Part shown: positions 21,764 through 29,438 of the stretch, in pieces
Numbering within the stretch: the stretch's first letter is position 1
Layout of the letters: each line of letters begins with the position of its first letter
NCBI GenBank assembly: GCA_029976005.1
Contig: JARKOQ010000235.1
Coordinates: 1 to 39,810, forward strand
Origin: Aggregatilineales bacterium
GTDB lineage: Bacteria; Chloroflexota; Anaerolineae; Aggregatilineales; Ch27
DNA: 39,810 nucleotides
Direction of reading: 5' to 3'
The notes under the pieces: generated by a model
Databases searched by the model: none
What the model was told of the DNA's origin: nothing
What the model saw: only the letters and a program-made list of their open reading frames with translations
Translations under genes and position numbers: made by a program

Positions 21764-23037
21764 GCAAGGCCTTGGAAATAGTGCACGGCGGACCAGAAGC
21801 TATTCGCAAAGAGACTGGTGGCGCTTCCCTGGTCGTGTTGTATCCACGCAACCACTACCGCAATGCCTACCTGTCCCGTTTTCTGAAAGATTCCGACACG
21901 GGTCTGTTTTACTACGCGCTACAGACCACGGACCGCAATCTTCGGAAGTTCCTGAACAACCTGATCGAGGACATGGAAGCCTCGTACGAAGATTTCGGCA
22001 AGAATCTGCGAGCTGCCCTCTCCGCCAAGGGCAAGGCGTCCGACCTCGCCATCGCCATGGCCGAAGACCTGAAGACGTTGTCCAGCGAGCCGTTCACCCT
22101 GTTACTGGACCAGTTCGACCGCTTGCCCGAAAAGGACGAAACCAAGCGCTTCATGGAAGTCCTGGCCGAGCATATTCCGCCCCATGCCCAGGTGATCATC
22201 AACGCTCGCGAACAGGCCTATCTCCCCTGGTTTGACCTGGTGTCGGACAAACGCGCGACCGTCATGGGCGCCGAATACGTGCCGGAGGAGGCCCCCCCGC
22301 CCGCCGTCACGCCCGACGTGCCCACCGTCGAAGTCTTTTCGCTGGGCCGGGGGTATACCCTCGTCAACGGCGCGCCCGTCACCCACTGGGACGGCGAGCT
22401 GCCCAAGAACCTCTTCTTTTTCTTCATGGACCACCCGCTGGTCACGCGTGACCAGATCTTCGATGTCTTCTGGCCCAACCTGAGCGTCAAGGAAGCCACC
22501 AACGTCTTCCACGTGACCAAGCGCAAGATCAACGAACGCCTGGGCTACGATCTGACACAATATGCCAGCGGTTTCTACAGCCACAGCGAAAAAGTCGATC
22601 TGTCCTACGATGTCGGGCAGTTCACGCGCTCCATCGAAGAGGCCATGATGGCCGACGAGCGCGAGGAAGTCCGCCACTGGCAGCGCGCGGTCGACCTGTA
22701 CCGCGCTCCCTTCCTGCACCGCCTGGACATGGACTGGGCCATCGAGCGCCGCAAGGACCTGCGCGTGCAGCATGCCCAGGCCCTGATCGGGCTGGGCCGC
22801 ATCAAGCAAGCCAACCGCGAATTCGAGCTGGCCCTGAAATACTACGGCACGGCCCTGCGGGAGACCCCGGAGCGCGAGGACATCCACCGCCAGGTGATGG
22901 AACTCCATTACCAGCAGGGGAACATCGACGGCGCGGTCGCCCAGTTCCGGCAGCTCGAGCGCTCGCTGCGCGAGACGCTGAACATCGGCCCCTCGCCCGA
23001 AACGCTCAAGCTCTACAACCTGATTACCGGCAAATAG
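21760..23037 (+). CDS. SARP/BTAD-type regulator with degenerate STAND-like N-terminus
   Basis: A 425-residue predicted DNA-binding activator. Residues 1-180 resemble the first part of a MalT-like STAND ATPase: strand LVVLYP, a helix, GLFYYALQ, and a Walker-B-like LLLDQFDRL (Asp 117) followed by HAQVIINAREQAYLPW. Where the P-loop should be (about 28-36) the sequence is YPRNHYRNA, without GK(S/T), so ATP binding is doubtful. After a Pro linker, residues about 190-265 form an OmpR-like winged helix (TRDQIFDVFWPNLSVKEATNVFHVTKRKINERLG), and about 270-425 a bacterial transcriptional activation domain of TPR-like helices (LGRIKQANREFELALKYYG, then QQGNIDGAVAQFRQLER). AAGGAGG before the ATG is ideal. 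It follows the two kinase paralogues and probably controls, or is controlled by, them. Its targets are unknown. Confidence 0.82.
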   Translation: MSKALEIVHGGPEAIRKETGGASLVVLYPRNHYRNAYLSRFLKDSDTGLFYYALQTTDRNLRKFLNNLIEDMEASYEDFGKNLRAALSAKGKASDLAIAMAEDLKTLSSEPFTLLLDQFDRLPEKDETKRFMEVLAEHIPPHAQVIINAREQAYLPWFDLVSDKRATVMGAEYVPEEAPPPAVTPDVPTVEVFSLGRGYTLVNGAPVTHWDGELPKNLFFFFMDHPLVTRDQIFDVFWPNLSVKEATNVFHVTKRKINERLGYDLTQYASGFYSHSEKVDLSYDVGQFTRSIEEAMMADEREEVRHWQRAVDLYRAPFLHRLDMDWAIERRKDLRVQHAQALIGLGRIKQANREFELALKYYGTALRETPEREDIHRQVMELHYQQGNIDGAVAQFRQLERSLRETLNIGPSPETLKLYNLITGK

Positions 23038-23064
23038 TTCCTGCCAACACACCACGCAATGCAC

Positions 23065-23090
23065 AGGGGCCTCCCGTCTGGGAGGCCCCT
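23065..23090 (+). terminator. Terminator after the SARP gene
   Basis: AGGGGCCTCCC (23065-23075) pairs perfectly with GGGAGGCCCCT (23080-23090) around a GTCT loop, 28 bases after the stop; TGTTCGTTGT follows. It lies between convergent genes and may work in both directions. Confidence 0.75.
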
Positions 23091-23121
23091 GTTCGTTGTG
23101 GACAACCGCGCCGGCCTGTCT

Positions 23122-24477
23122 TTACCCGCCGGGCGGCAGGCTGGGCAGCGGCGACGGGGTGATGTTCGGGTTGACGGTCGGCAGCGCCGCCGGAGTCAGC
23201 ACGACCGGCTGCGTGGCGCCCGGCAGCGCGGCCCCGGACTGACCCGGCGCGGCATCCGCCGCGCAGCGGAAGCCGATGAACAGCGATTGGGTCAGCGGAT
23301 CGGAATCCTGGCGGTGGACCGTCCGGGTGAAGAACGGCACGGTATCCCACGAGCCGCCGCGCGTGACCTTGGTCGTGCCGGTCAGCGGCCCCTGCGGATT
23401 CGGCCCGGCGGAGGCCGCCTGGCTGTAGTAGTTGGCCTGGTACCAGTCCTGAACCCACTCGGCCACGTTGCCGGCCATGTCATACATCCCGTACGGGCTG
23501 CGCCCATCGGGATAGGTGCGGACCTGCACCGGCCCGTTGGACGTGCGCGTGCCGGACAGGTCGTTGCGGTTGGTGTTGGCAGCGGTGGGACTCCACTCGT
23601 TACCGTAGGGGTAGATGCGCTGATCGGTGCCGCGCGCGGCCCGTTCCCATTCGGCCTCGGTCGGCAGGCGGCGGCCCAATGCGTTGCAGTACGCGGCCGC
23701 GCCGTACCAGGTCACGTTGGTCATGGGCAGGTTGGCGAACAGGTTGGCGACCGAATAGGTCGTGCCATCGAAGGCGATGTTGCTGTTTTCAGCCTCGTTG
23801 TTGGTCGCGGCGCAGGGATTGCCCTGGCAGCCGGTCAGGTGGCTGTTGGGCCCCAGCGCGTTCAGGAACGCCACGTACTGCGCGGCCGTGACCTCGTTCA
23901 GCTCCATCTGGAAGCTGTCCAGCACAACCCGGTGCGGCGGGAAGGAATCCTGGGCGTAGCTGATGTCGCACGAGCCTTTGTAGTCGTTCAGGCAGACCGA
24001 AACCGCCGCGGCCGCCTCGGCCTGGTTGGTGCCCATCGTGAAGTCCCCCCCGCTGACCAGCCCCAACTCGGTCTGCATGCCGATCAGGGCGGCGAAGTTG
24101 CCGCCTTCGGGGGTGGGCGACAGCGGCGTGGGCGTGACCAGCGGCGTGCCGCCCAGGTCAGGGGCGGTTGTCTCGGTGGGGACGAGCACCGTCGGCGACG
24201 GCTGGATGACCGTCATCCCGGACGGGGTGGCGGTCACGATGATCACGCGCGGCTCGACCGTCGGCGTGGGCGAGGGCAGCTCGGCCACTTCGCTGACGAG
24301 GACGGTGGGCTGGGCCGGAGTCTCAATGGCCCCGGCCGAGGCCCCGATATTCAGGCTGATCAGTCCGGCGGCGTAACTGCCCAGGCAGACCACGGCGGCC
24401 ACGCCCAGTCCGATGATCACGCCGATCAGGATCCACTGCCAGCCACTGTCACGGGTCTGGCGGCGTAATGTTCCCAT
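23122..24477 (-). CDS. Membrane-anchored FGE-sulfatase-fold (SUMF1-like) protein, probably non-catalytic
   Basis: A 451-residue protein with a short basic N-terminus, one membrane helix (about 14-36), a Thr/Pro-rich stalk (about 50-125), and a C-terminal domain of the formylglycine-generating-enzyme superfamily: SGGDFTMGTNQAE, HRVVLDSFQMELNEVTAAQY, LPMTNVTWYGAAAYC, GRRLPTEAEWERAARG, MYDMAGNVAEWVQDWY, VTRGGSWD and IGFRCA. In true FGE the RGGSW segment is followed by the two active-site cysteines; here TVPFFTRTVHRQ follows, with none. It is therefore more likely a binding or structural member exposed outside the cell. Extra cysteine pairs (CLNDYKGSC, TGCQGNPC) may form disulfides. The ATG at 24477 is preferred over 24492 because GGAGG lies 8 bases before it. 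It is convergent with the kinase-SARP module. Confidence 0.85.
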   Translation of the reverse strand: MGTLRRQTRDSGWQWILIGVIIGLGVAAVVCLGSYAAGLISLNIGASAGAIETPAQPTVLVSEVAELPSPTPTVEPRVIIVTATPSGMTVIQPSPTVLVPTETTAPDLGGTPLVTPTPLSPTPEGGNFAALIGMQTELGLVSGGDFTMGTNQAEAAAAVSVCLNDYKGSCDISYAQDSFPPHRVVLDSFQMELNEVTAAQYVAFLNALGPNSHLTGCQGNPCAATNNEAENSNIAFDGTTYSVANLFANLPMTNVTWYGAAAYCNALGRRLPTEAEWERAARGTDQRIYPYGNEWSPTAANTNRNDLSGTRTSNGPVQVRTYPDGRSPYGMYDMAGNVAEWVQDWYQANYYSQAASAGPNPQGPLTGTTKVTRGGSWDTVPFFTRTVHRQDSDPLTQSLFIGFRCAADAAPGQSGAALPGATQPVVLTPAALPTVNPNITPSPLPSLPPGG

Positions 24478-25027
24478 ACAGAAAACCTCCATCTGCCTCC
24501 GGGGAATCCACCCGGAGTGGTGATTTGAGCTACAACCCGCCGGGTGAGACGGCCTGCCCGCGGGTGGCGCAGTCGTCTAGTGTACCGTCCCCAACCCCAT
24601 CCGACCAGTCGGAAACACAGACGCACAGGGCAATCGCATCAAATCGCAGAAGACATCGCACCACAGAGGACAAACCAGTTCACCGGCTTTCGATTCGCGG
24701 CTTCAGTGGTGCCAATGTTCCTGATTTTCGCTTGTCTCTGCGTTGTTTCCTGGTGTTCCTGGCGTTTTGGCGGTTCATTTTGTTTTTGATGCGATTGCCC
24801 TGTACAGACGCAGCCTTGCCGCGCCGAGGCCGGGAGGCCAGAGGCAAGCGCAGGCGGCCCGAAGTCCGGCGAACGCCGGAGCCACAGGGCGGCCCACGGG
24901 ATGGGCAGAAGCCGGGCCGTTGCAGGCCCGACCGGCCGGTCGTCCGGCCGCCGGATTGGTCGCGGATTTCCGAATCATGGTAACATCAACCCATCGTACC
25001 CAATGTTGCGTCTTACAGGAACCCACC
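24478..25027. other. Long gene-free region with a terminal-inverted-repeat element
   Basis: No gene was recognised in about 550 bases. It contains the element at 24625-24803, then a GGCCGGGAGGCCAGAGGC tract (about 24829), a GACCGGCCGGTC palindrome core (24930-24945), and close to the next gene TTGGTC (24956) with TAACAT (24981), a poor promoter candidate. Confidence 0.6.
24625..24803. mobile_element. MITE-like element with 19-bp terminal inverted repeats
   Basis: ACAGGGCAATCGCATCAAA (24625-24643) is perfectly repeated in inverse orientation at 24785-24803, enclosing 141 bases with no coding capacity. The right half contains GGCGTTTTGGCGGTTCATTT, a motif dispersed elsewhere. At 39558-39574 GGGCAATCGCATCAAAA occurs again, next to the matching AACCGCCAAAACGCC tract, which looks like one end of a second copy. 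No transposase is nearby and no clear target duplication was found, so non-autonomous mobility is only a hypothesis. Confidence 0.5.
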
Positions 25028-26296
25028 ATGACCCGACCCCGTTTCTTTGGACTCACCCTTGGCCTGTTCATCCTCGGCGGCCTGAGCCTGCTGGCCGTCC
25101 TGCTGGGAGGCAGCCAGCCGGCCAGCTTCGCCCAGGGCAGCTACATCATCCCCACCCTGACGCCCACCGCCATCCCGACCGCGACCGCCATCCCGACCGC
25201 CAATCCGGTCGCCACCGCCCAGGCCAGCCTGTTCACCCTGGAAGAAGCCAGCCTGATCTCCAACTACCCAACCGGCGTCACCTTCCGGGTGCGCGTCGCC
25301 AGCAGCGCGGCCGAGATCGAAAGCATCCGGGTGCGCATCTGGACGCGCGACTCCACCCCGGAAAGCGCCCCGCTGACCTGGGACGCCGCCGCCCAGGCCT
25401 ACACCTACTTCGACCGGCTCTTCGAGCCGCCCTGGTTCGAGATCAGCTACAGCTTCCGCATCCGCGACCGTGCCGGGAACATCCTCGAGACCGGGGACTT
25501 CACCAGCGAGTATGCCGACGAGACGCGAACCTGGACTCGCCGCGAAAATGACGACGTGATCGTCCTGATCACCGGTGGGAGCAAGGGCCTGGCCGACGAC
25601 CTGTTCGCCAGTTCCTCGAACGCCATCCGGCGGCTTGAGGACGCTTTCGGCTTCTCGCTGGACTACAAGCCCTACGTCGTGGTGATGGATCAGGCCAGCT
25701 TCGAGGAATGGCAGGAGCACCTCGATCCCAGCCTGGCCGGGCTGACCTACGGAACGCGCGGCTATACCGTCCAGACCCTGACCTTCGGCCAGTCCGAGCT
25801 GGTCGACGCGACCGTGCCCCACGAGCTGACCCATATCTTCCAGGGCTTCATCGAGGAAGCGCGCGACATTCCCGGCTGGTTCACCGAGGGCCATGCCACC
25901 TACTTCGAGCCGGTCCCGCAGTACAACTATGAGGCGCGGGTGCGCGCGATGGTCAACATGCCGGGCTTCCCGACCCTGGCGGACAACTTTGACCCCGGCC
26001 GCAACGGTCCCGACGGGCGCAACCGGCTGGGCTATGACGTGGGCTATACCTTCATCAAGTACTGGATCGACAACTACGGCTGGGAGTCGCACCGGGTCTT
26101 CTGGCAGGCCCAGGTCAAACTGGACTTCGAGGAAGCGCTCCAACTGGCGACCGGCCAGACCCTGGCCGATCTGGAAACCGAGTGGCGGCGCTGGTTGGGG
26201 GCGACGGGCGCCGCGCCGACCCTGATCCCCACGCCGACCTTCCCGCCCTTCCCGACCGCGCGGCCGATGCCCACCCTGCCAAGCAGCGGCTCGTAG
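25028..26296 (+). CDS. Secreted gluzincin-type metallopeptidase (peptidase MA-like)
   Basis: A 422-residue secreted protein. The signal peptide spans about residues 1-33 (GLTLGLFILGGLSLLAVLLGG, then SFAQG). A Thr/Pro/Ala linker follows, then an immunoglobulin-like segment (about 70-160, ISNYPTGVTFRVRVASSAAEIES). The peptidase domain has HELTH (His 265, Glu 266, His 269) and a third zinc ligand Glu 287 in WFTEGHATYFE, the HExxH-(about 17)-E spacing of gluzincins. The C-terminus is Pro-rich with no anchor. It probably degrades extracellular protein or peptide. ATG 25028 follows ACAGGAACCCACC and starts a correct signal peptide; the open frame reaching back to 24743 is repeat DNA. A strong terminator follows. 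Confidence 0.87.
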   Translation: MTRPRFFGLTLGLFILGGLSLLAVLLGGSQPASFAQGSYIIPTLTPTAIPTATAIPTANPVATAQASLFTLEEASLISNYPTGVTFRVRVASSAAEIESIRVRIWTRDSTPESAPLTWDAAAQAYTYFDRLFEPPWFEISYSFRIRDRAGNILETGDFTSEYADETRTWTRRENDDVIVLITGGSKGLADDLFASSSNAIRRLEDAFGFSLDYKPYVVVMDQASFEEWQEHLDPSLAGLTYGTRGYTVQTLTFGQSELVDATVPHELTHIFQGFIEEARDIPGWFTEGHATYFEPVPQYNYEARVRAMVNMPGFPTLADNFDPGRNGPDGRNRLGYDVGYTFIKYWIDNYGWESHRVFWQAQVKLDFEEALQLATGQTLADLETEWRRWLGATGAAPTLIPTPTFPPFPTARPMPTLPSSGS

Positions 26297-26310
26297 GGTC
26301 GCGCGCCAGA

Positions 26311-26346
26311 CAAACAAAAAGCCGGGACGCCCCCGGCTTTTTGTTT
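26311..26346. terminator. Bidirectional terminator between convergent genes
   Basis: CAAACAAAAAGCCGGG (26311-26326) pairs with CCCGGCTTTTTGTTT (26332-26346). The right arm ends in TTTTTGTTT and the left arm gives the same on the other strand, so it can end both the metallopeptidase transcript and that of the minus-strand gene, whose stop overlaps it. Confidence 0.85.
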
Positions 26347-26731
26347 AGTCCTCCGCGCCGCGCCGGGCCAGCAGCACGGCCCGCGCTTCTTCCAGGGTCT
26401 CCACCACGCTGGCATTCCCCCGGCAGCGATGACTGAGCCGGGTGACCAGCGAGACCACCGCCGCGATCATCGGCTGGCGGGTGATCACCGCCACGTGGCC
26501 GACGTTGGGCGGCCAGGCATCGATCCAGCGCTGGGTGTAGTAGGCGGCGCTGCTGTTCAACGGCCGGCTGAGCGACAGATCGACGATCAGATCGACCGGC
26601 CCTTCGACTTCACCCATCAGACGAGCCACCTCCAACAGCGCGGTATAGAACTCGTCCCAGTTCCAATCGAAGTCGAATTCCTCACGAACCGCGGTCCGGT
26701 CGTCCGTATCCCAACTGACGCGAATAGCCAT
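26345..26731 (-). CDS. Small STAS-like protein of unknown function
   Basis: A 128-residue soluble protein. I do not recognise a named family with certainty. The pattern of strand (AIRVSWDTDDRTAVREEF), helix (WDEFYTALLEVARLMGEV), strand (VDLIVDLSLSRP), helix, strand (VGHVAVITRQP) and helix resembles STAS/SpoIIAA-like domains that are common in Chloroflexota. The final stretch (SVVETLEEARAVLLARR) fits such a domain too. The ATG at 26731 is used because GGAG lies upstream; a start at 26746 is possible. It stands alone, and nothing nearby suggests a partner. Confidence 0.65.
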   Translation of the reverse strand: MAIRVSWDTDDRTAVREEFDFDWNWDEFYTALLEVARLMGEVEGPVDLIVDLSLSRPLNSSAAYYTQRWIDAWPPNVGHVAVITRQPMIAAVVSLVTRLSHRCRGNASVVETLEEARAVLLARRGAED

Positions 26732-27054
26732 GCCTGCTCCACCCATTGCCGCGCCAGGAAATCCTTCGCCGGACGCGGCCCGCGACGATGAACCGAGTAT
26801 AGCATAAAAATCCTATACCATTCCTGTTCTAAATTCATTTTTCATAAATAATTCAGAACTTCACAAATGGTCGCGGCACGCCGTCCGGCCGGTAGCGTCA
26901 AAGCGGCAAGCGTCCAGGCGAAAAGCGCGAACCAGGCCTGTCGACGACGTTCTTTGGCCTTTCGCTGACGGCGGTTTTCCCAGGCCGCCGAAAAGTGGCT
27001 CGCCTGCCGTCCGGCTGGCTATAATTCGCCTGTCTTGTAGCTACAGGAGCGCCC
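26732..27054. other. Divergent intergenic region with an AT-rich island
   Basis: An AT-rich stretch (about 26796-26862) is probably the promoter area of the minus-strand gene. Then comes AAGCGGCAAGCGTCCAGGCG (26901-26920), a dispersed motif shared with 19324 and 30711. TATAAT at 27020-27025, 30 bases before the YgjP-like start, is a good -10 without a clear -35. No gene was seen. Confidence 0.55.
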
Positions 27055-27618
27055 ATGACTCTCTTCGAGCGCCGCGTGCCGGATGGCGACGGCGAGTTGA
27101 TCATCACCGTTCGTACCGATTCCCGCCTGAAAAAGAGCGTGCGCTGGACCGTGCAGGATCAGACCGTCCTGGTGCGCGCCCCGCAACGCATCCCGCGCCG
27201 CGACCTGGAGCGTATGGTCGATTCGATCGTCGCCCAGTTGCGCAAGAAACGGCAGCGCGCCCGCAGCCAGGGTGACGCCGAGCTTCAGAACCGGGCGGAG
27301 GCGATCAATCGCACCTGCTTCGGCGGCGAGCTGGCCTGGAATTCCATCCGCTGGGTGAACAACATGGAAAAGCGGCTGGGAAGCTGCACCTCCGGCGGCC
27401 CCACCGACGGGGACATCCGGATCAGCAGCCGCATCCGCGATTGGCCGGAATACGTGGTGGACTACGTGATCGCCCACGAGCTGGCCCACCGCCGCTACCC
27501 GGATCACAGCCGCGCCTTCTGGGATTACCTGACCCGCTACCCCCAGACCGAACGGGCGCGCGGGTTCGTGGAGGGCGTGGCCTACGCCAGTCAAACTGCC
27601 GCCGACGATCTGTTGTAA
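27055..27618 (+). CDS. YgjP-like metallopeptidase (DUF45, M48-related)
   Basis: A 187-residue zinc metallopeptidase-fold protein of the YgjP/SprT-like DUF45 family. The N-terminal half has strands IITVRTDSRLKKSVRWTVQDQTVLVRAPQ and a basic helix with RKKRQRARS. The signature MEKRLGSCTSGGPTDGDIRISSRI matches the KxRWGSC region of the family, and the zinc motif is HELAH (His 141, Glu 142, His 145), then His 151 in YPDHSRAFW. Biochemical substrates of this family are poorly known. AGGAG lies before the ATG and TATAAT at 27020. The stop is 38 bases before the NTPase, so they may share a transcript. Confidence 0.9.
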   Translation: MTLFERRVPDGDGELIITVRTDSRLKKSVRWTVQDQTVLVRAPQRIPRRDLERMVDSIVAQLRKKRQRARSQGDAELQNRAEAINRTCFGGELAWNSIRWVNNMEKRLGSCTSGGPTDGDIRISSRIRDWPEYVVDYVIAHELAHRRYPDHSRAFWDYLTRYPQTERARGFVEGVAYASQTAADDLL

Positions 27619-27656
27619 CACCCGGCGGTACCCCGTCTCGCCCCTCAGGAGGAACC

Positions 27657-28178
27657 ATGCCTGCCCTGTTTCTCACCGGCGTGCCCGGTTCCGGCAAGAC
27701 CACGGCCATCCGGCGCATCCTGGCCGGATTGCAGCGCGACGCGGGCGGCTTCTATACCCGTGAAATCCGCGTCGCGGGCCGCCGGTTGGGCTTCGAGATC
27801 GTCACCCTGGACGGCCAGACCGGCCTGCTGGCCCACCTGGACATCAGCGGCCAGCCGCGCGTCGGCCGCTACGGAGTCGACCTGACCGCCCTGGAGGACA
27901 TCGGCGTCGAGAGTCTCCAGGCGGCGGCCCGGCGCGGCGCGCTGGTCGTGATCGACGAAATCGGCCCGATGGAGTGCCTGTCGGCGGCCTTCCGCCAGAC
28001 CGTCGAAGCCGTTCTGGACGGCGGCGCGGACGCCCTGGGCACGATCGCGGCCCACCCCGCCCCCTTCCCGGACCGGATCAAGGCCCGGCCGGATGTGACC
28101 CTGCTGACCCTCACCCCGGCCAACCGCGACACCCTGGCCGAACAGGTGATCGCACGCCTGAAAGCGAGTGGCCGATGA
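27657..28178 (+). CDS. Nucleoside-triphosphatase, THEP1 type
   Basis: A 173-residue P-loop NTPase of the THEP1 family (KAP-like nucleoside-triphosphatases, known from thermophiles, that hydrolyse several NTPs in vitro). Walker A is GVPGSGKTT (residues 8-16); the family strings GGFYTREIRVAGRRLGFEIVTLDGQTG and ISGQPRVGRYGVDL are present, and Walker B is LVVIDEIGPMEC (Asp 100, Glu 101). A perfect ribosome site AGGAGG lies 6 bases upstream of this ATG; the longer frame from 27441 is only antisense-like sequence of the gene before it. It overlaps the next kinase gene by ATGA, so the two are translationally coupled. Physiological role unknown. Confidence 0.9.
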   Translation: MPALFLTGVPGSGKTTAIRRILAGLQRDAGGFYTREIRVAGRRLGFEIVTLDGQTGLLAHLDISGQPRVGRYGVDLTALEDIGVESLQAAARRGALVVIDEIGPMECLSAAFRQTVEAVLDGGADALGTIAAHPAPFPDRIKARPDVTLLTLTPANRDTLAEQVIARLKASGR

Positions 28179-28981
28179 GCCTGGGACCCCGTCTGGGAGC
28201 CGGCCGCATGGCCGAACTGTTCGCCTGGGAACCCGGCCGCGCCCTGAAGCTGTACCGGGCGGACGTCCCCGCCGCGTGGGTGCTGGCCGAAGCCGAGCGC
28301 ACCCGGCTGGCCGCCGAGGCCGGGCTGCCTGCCCCGCGCGTCTACGGCACCCTGGAGCACGACGGGCGCACCGGGATCGTGCTGGAATGGATCGACGGGG
28401 AGAACCTGAGCCAGACCTGGGCCAGCCGCCCCTGGACGACCGTCGCGCTCGCCCACCGGCTGGCGGCGCTGCACGCAGCCCTGCACGCCGTCGCCATCCC
28501 GGCCCTGCCCGCCCAGCGTTCCGGTCAGGTAGGCCGGATCGAGCGTGCGCCGGAACTCGCTGCGGAGGAGCGCGCCCGCGCCCTGGCCGTGCTGGCCGGC
28601 CTGCCGGATGGCGACCGGGTCTGCCACAACGACCTGCACCCGGAGAACGTCCTGCTTGGCCCACGCGGGCCGGTGATCATCGACTGGATGGACGCCAACC
28701 GGGGCAATCCGCTGGCCGACGTGGGCCGCACCCTGCTGATCCTCCGCGGCTGGCCGTACACCACGCCTAACCCGGCCGAGCGTCTGATTCGCCGGGGGGT
28801 GATCGCGCTCTGCACGCGGGCCTACCTGGCGCGCTACCTGGCCCTGCGCGGCCTGTCCGCCGCGCCGGCCCGCGCGGAGCTGGCCGCGTGGCAGATTCCC
28901 CTGGCCGCGATCCGCCTGAATGAGGTCGAGGCAGGCGAGGCAGGCTACCTGCACGCGGTCATCCGGCGCGCTCCCATGTAA
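28175..28981 (+). CDS. APH-family (aminoglycoside-phosphotransferase-like) kinase
   Basis: A 268-residue phosphotransferase of the APH/choline kinase fold. An N-lobe with Gly-rich start (LGAGRMAELFAWEPGRALKLYR, candidate ATP Lys in ALKLYR), hinge LEWIDGENLSQ, catalytic loop CHNDLHPENVLL, and metal-binding IIDWMDA (DWM replaces DFG) are visible. Members phosphorylate small molecules; close relatives in Chloroflexota are mostly of unknown substrate, so antibiotic resistance should not be assumed. Its start overlaps the stop of the THEP1 gene (ATGA), which suggests a shared task. No RNA or transport gene nearby points to a substrate. Confidence 0.85.
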   Translation: MSLGPRLGAGRMAELFAWEPGRALKLYRADVPAAWVLAEAERTRLAAEAGLPAPRVYGTLEHDGRTGIVLEWIDGENLSQTWASRPWTTVALAHRLAALHAALHAVAIPALPAQRSGQVGRIERAPELAAEERARALAVLAGLPDGDRVCHNDLHPENVLLGPRGPVIIDWMDANRGNPLADVGRTLLILRGWPYTTPNPAERLIRRGVIALCTRAYLARYLALRGLSAAPARAELAAWQIPLAAIRLNEVEAGEAGYLHAVIRRAPM

Positions 28982-29059
28982 TGCGGCGCGCGGCGGGCAA
29001 CCTGCCCAAACCCATTCCGACCGCGTTGGTACACAATGTAAGAAACTCATGAGATCGAC

Positions 29060-29088
29060 TTGATCCGCAGGCGACTCGGCCTGATACT
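29060..29088 (+). promoter_or_regulatory. Promoter of the small arginine-rich protein
   Basis: TTGATC (29060-29065), 17 bases, GATACT (29083-29088). Both boxes are recognisable and the spacing is ideal. It lies about 50 bases before the ATG at 29141. Confidence 0.6.
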
Positions 29089-29140
29089 GGAGTCATGAGA
29101 GAGCTACTCTCCCCGTCCGATTGAACAAAGGAGTGTAGAC

Positions 29141-29407
29141 ATGTCTCCGAACAGGCCTCAGGTGGACGCGAGTATCCAGCGCCCCTACCGCATCGCCCCC
29201 ACGCTCCGCGCCCATTTCGACCGCCGCCAATCCCATCTCGCGCTGCTGGGCCGGCGCGCCCGCCTCCAGCAGCGCCGCTACTGGACGCGCGTCCGGGAGC
29301 GCTGCCGCAATCTGATCCACGGCGACCTGATCACGCACCGCCGCATGTTTGGGGTGAGCCACAAGCACGTCCAGCCGGGTGAGGTCCCGGCCGAAAAGAG
29401 TGGCTAG
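29141..29407 (+). CDS. Small arginine-rich protein of unknown function
   Basis: An 88-residue, strongly basic protein with about 17 Arg, dense in FDRRQSHLALLGRRARLQQRR and YWTRVRERCRNL. I do not recognise a family. Reasons to believe it is real: AAGGAG 9 bases before the ATG, its own promoter (29060-29088) and a strong terminator (29439-29470). Composition suggests binding to RNA or DNA, or to the ribosome. The segment 'GDLITHRRMFGVSHKHVQPGE' begins with GDL and is not homologous to the kinases nearby. The single-gene unit with strong signals suggests high expression, which is inference. Confidence 0.72.
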   Translation: MSPNRPQVDASIQRPYRIAPTLRAHFDRRQSHLALLGRRARLQQRRYWTRVRERCRNLIHGDLITHRRMFGVSHKHVQPGEVPAEKSG

Positions 29408-29438
29408 AAAGCCTTGCCTGAGTCCGACTGAACTGCCG

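Noticed and set aside
23122..24477. Formylglycine-generating enzyme activating a sulfatase
   Set aside because: The active-site cysteines are missing after RGGSW, and no sulfatase gene lies in the window.
24743..25027. N-terminal extension of the secreted metallopeptidase
   Set aside because: The frame is open but consists of repeat sequence, and the signal peptide begins exactly at the ATG at 25028.
28175..28981. Aminoglycoside-resistance gene
   Set aside because: The fold is shared by many metabolic kinases and the DWM metal motif and context give no support for an antibiotic substrate.
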